A DNA stretch of 9,094 nucleotides, taken from positions 1 to 9,094 of the forward strand of contig JAUSOA010000278.1 in NCBI GenBank assembly GCA_030656435.1, read 5' to 3'. Source of the stretch: Acholeplasmataceae bacterium. Its GTDB lineage: Bacteria > Bacillota_I > Bacilli_A > Acholeplasmatales > Acholeplasmataceae. Each line of letters begins with the position of its first letter. Within the stretch, counting starts at the first letter, position 1. The position numbers and the translations under genes were made by a program. This document shows, piece after piece, positions 6,800 to 9,094 of this stretch. A model generated the notes under the pieces. That model ran no database searches and was not told the origin of the DNA. It saw only the letters and a list, made by a program, of their open reading frames with translations.

Positions 6800-6940
6800 G
6801 TCGGACACAGTCTATATATGCGAACGATTTGGGAGATCCAATTACACTGATCTAAAGGAACTTGATGACAATAATCTTAAAGATTTAGACTGTCAACTTT
6901 TTTCTACGTTTTTATATCAAAATATCATAGGAGGATTTAC
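6800..6940 (+). other. uxaE 5' leader with possible alternative RNA structures
   Basis: The leader is far longer than translation needs. ACAGTCTA (6807-6814) can pair with TAGACTGT (6886-6893), closing a roughly 70-nt interior that holds a small hairpin (6829-6833 with 6837-6841). A competing, terminator-like fold pairs TGACA (6866-6870) with TGTCA (6891-6895), with AATC/GATT inside, two bases before six T residues (6898-6903). The two folds share 6891-6893 and exclude each other. It matches no riboswitch class I recognise. The stems are short and AT-rich, so chance pairing is quite possible. The SD AGGAGG at 6929-6934 closes the leader. Confidence 0.3.
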
Positions 6941-8425
6941 ATGTCTAAACTTATCCATTTTATTAAGGAATTACCTTCGCTCAAAAACTCTGAACTCTAT
7001 GGAGTCTATCCATTATCACTCAATAGATTCGGACATCTTCATGTTTTTATGATTAATGATAAAAATCAAGATTTTCTTATTGCAACCGGAATCGGTTCTA
7101 CTCAATTTTTAGGAGATACATTTCAAGAAGGAGAGTTTAGCTATGTTAAAGCTCCTCTTAATCATCATAATGCCAATACGTTAAGAGATCTTTTCCCATT
7201 TACAAAGCCTATCCCTGTTCTAAATAAATTAAGAAGCTTTGGTGTAGGAGATCGTTTAGGTATTGCTACTGAAGGACATATACGTGTATTTAAAGAATAT
7301 GATGCATATCCAATCCTAGCACAACAATCCATTAGAGAACTTGCGCTAACCAACAGAACATATAAGGATGTATTGGATGCTGCGTCTTTTTCTGTGTTTA
7401 GAGATGGCTATAAAGATGGATTTGGTGCGGATGGAGATCATTTGAAGAAAGCATCTGAAGTTGAAATGGCATTAAACCTTGGATTTTCAATGATTACACT
7501 AGATTGCAGCGAGTTTATTAGAAATGATGTGACAGCAATGACTAAGAATGAAGTCGAGAAAGCATGCTCACTTGATTTAGAGATGAAAAAACGCTATTTA
7601 AACCATGCATTTGAAGTTGAAGGCATGAAAATTAGTTTTGATGAAGAAGAGTTAAAACGTAATGTTTTAGTTTATGGAAAAGCCGTTGATTTTGCAGTTC
7701 AAATTTATACTGATTATTTTGCAAATGGTAAAACAGATGCAAATTTCGAAATCTCAATTGATGAAACTGCAACTCCTACAACTCCAACTCAACATTATTT
7801 TGTTGCAAATGAATTAACTAGAAGAGGTGTCAAACTCGATACAATGGCTCCTCGCTTTTGTGGTGAATTCCAAAAAGGTGTAGACTATATTGGGGATATC
7901 AACCAATTTGAAGAAGAATTAAAAATACATGCTGCAATTGCAAGACATTATGGATATAAATTAAGCATTCATTCAGGCTCAGACAAGTTTTCCATATTTA
8001 AATTGATTGGTAAGCATACAAGAGGTCATTTCCACGTTAAAACTGCTGGAACAAACTGGCTTGAGGCAATGCGTGCTGTAGCAGCAACTGATCCAAAACT
8101 ATATAGAGAAATTCATAAATATGCATTATCTATGTTTGATGAAGCACAAAAATTCTATCATGTCACTACAGACTTGACAAAAATCAAGGATGTCGATACT
8201 CTTAAAGATGAAGAGCTTGTAGATCTTTTCAAAGAAAATGATGCTAGACAACTGATTCATATTACCTACGGATTTATTTTAAATGCTAAAAATAATGATG
8301 ATTCCTTCCGTTTTAAAACAAAACTTTATGATTTATGGAGAGAAAAACGTGAGGTTTATGCTGACATGCTTTACACACATATCGGAAGACATCTAGAACT
8401 TTTATATAGCGGATTTCAAAAATAA
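6941..8425 (+). CDS. uxaE: Tagaturonate epimerase (UxaE family)
   Basis: This 494-residue cytosolic enzyme resembles the UxaE family first described in Thermotoga maritima, which interconverts D-tagaturonate and D-fructuronate. That step lets galacturonate breakdown join the glucuronate branch without a separate tagaturonate reductase and altronate dehydratase. Stretches I associate with the family are GADGDHLK (162-169), SIDET (272-276), HSGSDKFS (344-351), HFHVKTAGTNWLEAMRAVA (363-381) and the C-terminal HIGRHL (480-485). The clustered His, Asp and Glu residues fit a metal-dependent epimerase, though I cannot assign individual ligands. There is no signal peptide or membrane segment. AGGAGG at 6929-6934, 6 nt before the ATG, fixes the start. 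The gene for a KDG-kinase-like protein follows after 16 nt, matching a hexuronate operon. Regulation is probably by the cre-like site at the promoter. Family recognition is from memory of motifs; the operon context raises confidence. Confidence 0.82.
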   Translation: MSKLIHFIKELPSLKNSELYGVYPLSLNRFGHLHVFMINDKNQDFLIATGIGSTQFLGDTFQEGEFSYVKAPLNHHNANTLRDLFPFTKPIPVLNKLRSFGVGDRLGIATEGHIRVFKEYDAYPILAQQSIRELALTNRTYKDVLDAASFSVFRDGYKDGFGADGDHLKKASEVEMALNLGFSMITLDCSEFIRNDVTAMTKNEVEKACSLDLEMKKRYLNHAFEVEGMKISFDEEELKRNVLVYGKAVDFAVQIYTDYFANGKTDANFEISIDETATPTTPTQHYFVANELTRRGVKLDTMAPRFCGEFQKGVDYIGDINQFEEELKIHAAIARHYGYKLSIHSGSDKFSIFKLIGKHTRGHFHVKTAGTNWLEAMRAVAATDPKLYREIHKYALSMFDEAQKFYHVTTDLTKIKDVDTLKDEELVDLFKENDARQLIHITYGFILNAKNNDDSFRFKTKLYDLWREKREVYADMLYTHIGRHLELLYSGFQK

Positions 8426-8428
8426 TTT

Positions 8429-8444
8429 AGGAGAAAAAAACATG
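8429..8444 (+). promoter_or_regulatory. Ribosome binding site for kdgK
   Basis: AGGAGA at 8429-8434 lies 7 nt before the ATG at 8442 and begins 3 nt after the uxaE stop. The 16-nt gap leaves no room for a promoter or terminator, so kdgK is cotranscribed with uxaE. Confidence 0.8.
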
Positions 8445-9094
8445 AAATTTAGAGAAAACTTTAAGTACTCAATTGTTTGCCCAACGAGCATGGGTGTAAG
8501 AATTACACCAATTGATCGTCAGCCAGTACATTTAAGCAATATGTTTCATATGCAAGCAACCAGTGCTGAATCTAACGTTTTAAGCATTTCATCCGCACTA
8601 GGTTTACCTGCAAAGGTTTTGACGACTTTTGTTAAGGAAAGTCCAATTGCGCAGCTTATAAAAAATGATTTGAAACGCCGTCATATTGATTATGAAGGTG
8701 TTGAAGTTCCTCAAGGTGGACCATGGGGATACCGCCACCAGTTTAATATTGCTGATAGTGGCTATGGAATGAGAGGACCTCGTGTCCAAAATGACCGTGC
8801 AGGTGAAGTTGGAAGAACACTTAGTCTCAAGGATTTTGATTTAAAAAGAATCTTTGAAACTGAAGGTGTACAACTTTTACATTTATCGGGATTAATTGCT
8901 GCTCTATCTCCTGAAACTGGAGTATTTTGTTTAGAATTAGCTAGAAACGCTAAGAAATATGGAACTAAAATCTCATTTGACTTAAATCATAGAGCATCAT
9001 TTTGGAAAAACAGAGAACCTGAGCTATCTGCAATTTTCAAAGAGATTGCCTCTGTATCAGATATCTTAATTGGAAATGAAGAAGATTTTCAGCT
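8442..9094 (+). CDS. kdgK: 2-keto-3-deoxygluconate kinase, PfkB family (3'-truncated by window edge)
   Basis: The frame is open for 217 codons to the right edge. It is a PfkB/ribokinase-family sugar kinase. An N-terminal region resembling the substrate lid and glycine/asparagine-rich site (AESNVLSISSALGLPAKVLT, 42-61) is followed by a sugar-binding segment with GPWGYRHQF (93-101) and RGPRVQNDRAGEVGRTL (111-127). Next come HLSGLIAAL (147-155), the PfkB core SFDLNHRASFW (178-188) and GNEEDF (211-216), the N-x-x-E-type motif for metal-phosphate binding. The C-terminal ATP-binding GAGD signature lies beyond the window. KDG kinase phosphorylates 2-keto-3-deoxygluconate to KDPG, the last step before the KDPG aldolase. 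The neighbouring uxaE makes KDG the most likely substrate, but another PfkB sugar substrate cannot be excluded from sequence alone. Confidence 0.8.
   Translation, partial: MKFRENFKYSIVCPTSMGVRITPIDRQPVHLSNMFHMQATSAESNVLSISSALGLPAKVLTTFVKESPIAQLIKNDLKRRHIDYEGVEVPQGGPWGYRHQFNIADSGYGMRGPRVQNDRAGEVGRTLSLKDFDLKRIFETEGVQLLHLSGLIAALSPETGVFCLELARNAKKYGTKISFDLNHRASFWKNREPELSAIFKEIASVSDILIGNEEDFQ

Noticed and set aside
6800..6940. A known riboswitch (c-di-GMP, T-box, PRPP or similar) in the uxaE leader
   Set aside because: I searched for the conserved core sequences I know, such as the T-box GGTGGNACC, and found none; only unclassified pairing is visible.
6798..7052. 84-codon open frame in the uxaE leader
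   Set aside because: Its ATG lies at the predicted transcription start with no SD, it overlaps uxaE by over 100 bases out of frame, and its protein resembles nothing I know. A leaderless regulatory peptide is conceivable but unsupported.

Overview
The window is AT-rich DNA with every gene on the + strand, Shine-Dalgarno sites of the AGGAGG type, and intrinsic terminators of the Bacillota/Mycoplasmatota style. TGA ends nfnA and tryptophan is written TGG, so the standard bacterial code applies rather than the Mycoplasma code. The gene types (electron-bifurcating NfnAB, a lipoprotein with InlB-type 'YAKW' repeats plus BspA-type leucine-rich repeats, a Cache-PAS-GGDEF-HD-GYP protein, and hexuronate catabolism) suggest an anaerobic or fermentative low-GC bacterium, perhaps an Izemoplasma/Acholeplasma-like or Erysipelotrichia-like lineage. 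That placement is inference.

Layout. (1) 1-2002: the 3' part of nfnA and complete nfnB, translationally coupled by an ATGA overlap. Together they form the NADH-dependent ferredoxin:NADP+ oxidoreductase, which couples NADH, NADPH and ferredoxin pools. A hairpin terminator lies at 2081-2119. (2) 2148-3983: a surface lipoprotein with four tandem InlB B-type repeats followed by a BspA-like LRR domain, probably an adhesin or polymer-binding protein. A promoter-like pair lies upstream of the terminator hairpin, so the hairpin may sit in this gene's leader. (3) 4147-6648: a membrane sensor with an extracellular double-Cache domain and cytoplasmic HAMP-like, PAS, GGDEF and HD-GYP domains. It has its own extended -10 promoter and a strong terminator, so it is probably a single-gene unit that can both make and degrade cyclic-di-GMP. 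(4) 6755-9094: a consensus promoter overlapped by a near-perfect catabolite-repression (cre) site, a 140-nt leader, then uxaE (tagaturonate epimerase) and kdgK (2-keto-3-deoxygluconate kinase, cut by the window end). This is the start of a galacturonate/glucuronate catabolic operon.

Working together: the last unit feeds hexuronates toward KDG phosphate and the Entner-Doudoroff aldolase, under likely glucose repression. NfnAB can rebalance the resulting reduced cofactors. The lipoprotein and the c-di-GMP protein could both concern surface attachment, but only adjacency suggests a link. Most of the window is recognisable biology. The least explained parts are the two leader regions (2003-2147 and 6800-6940) and the ligand specificity of the Cache sensor.
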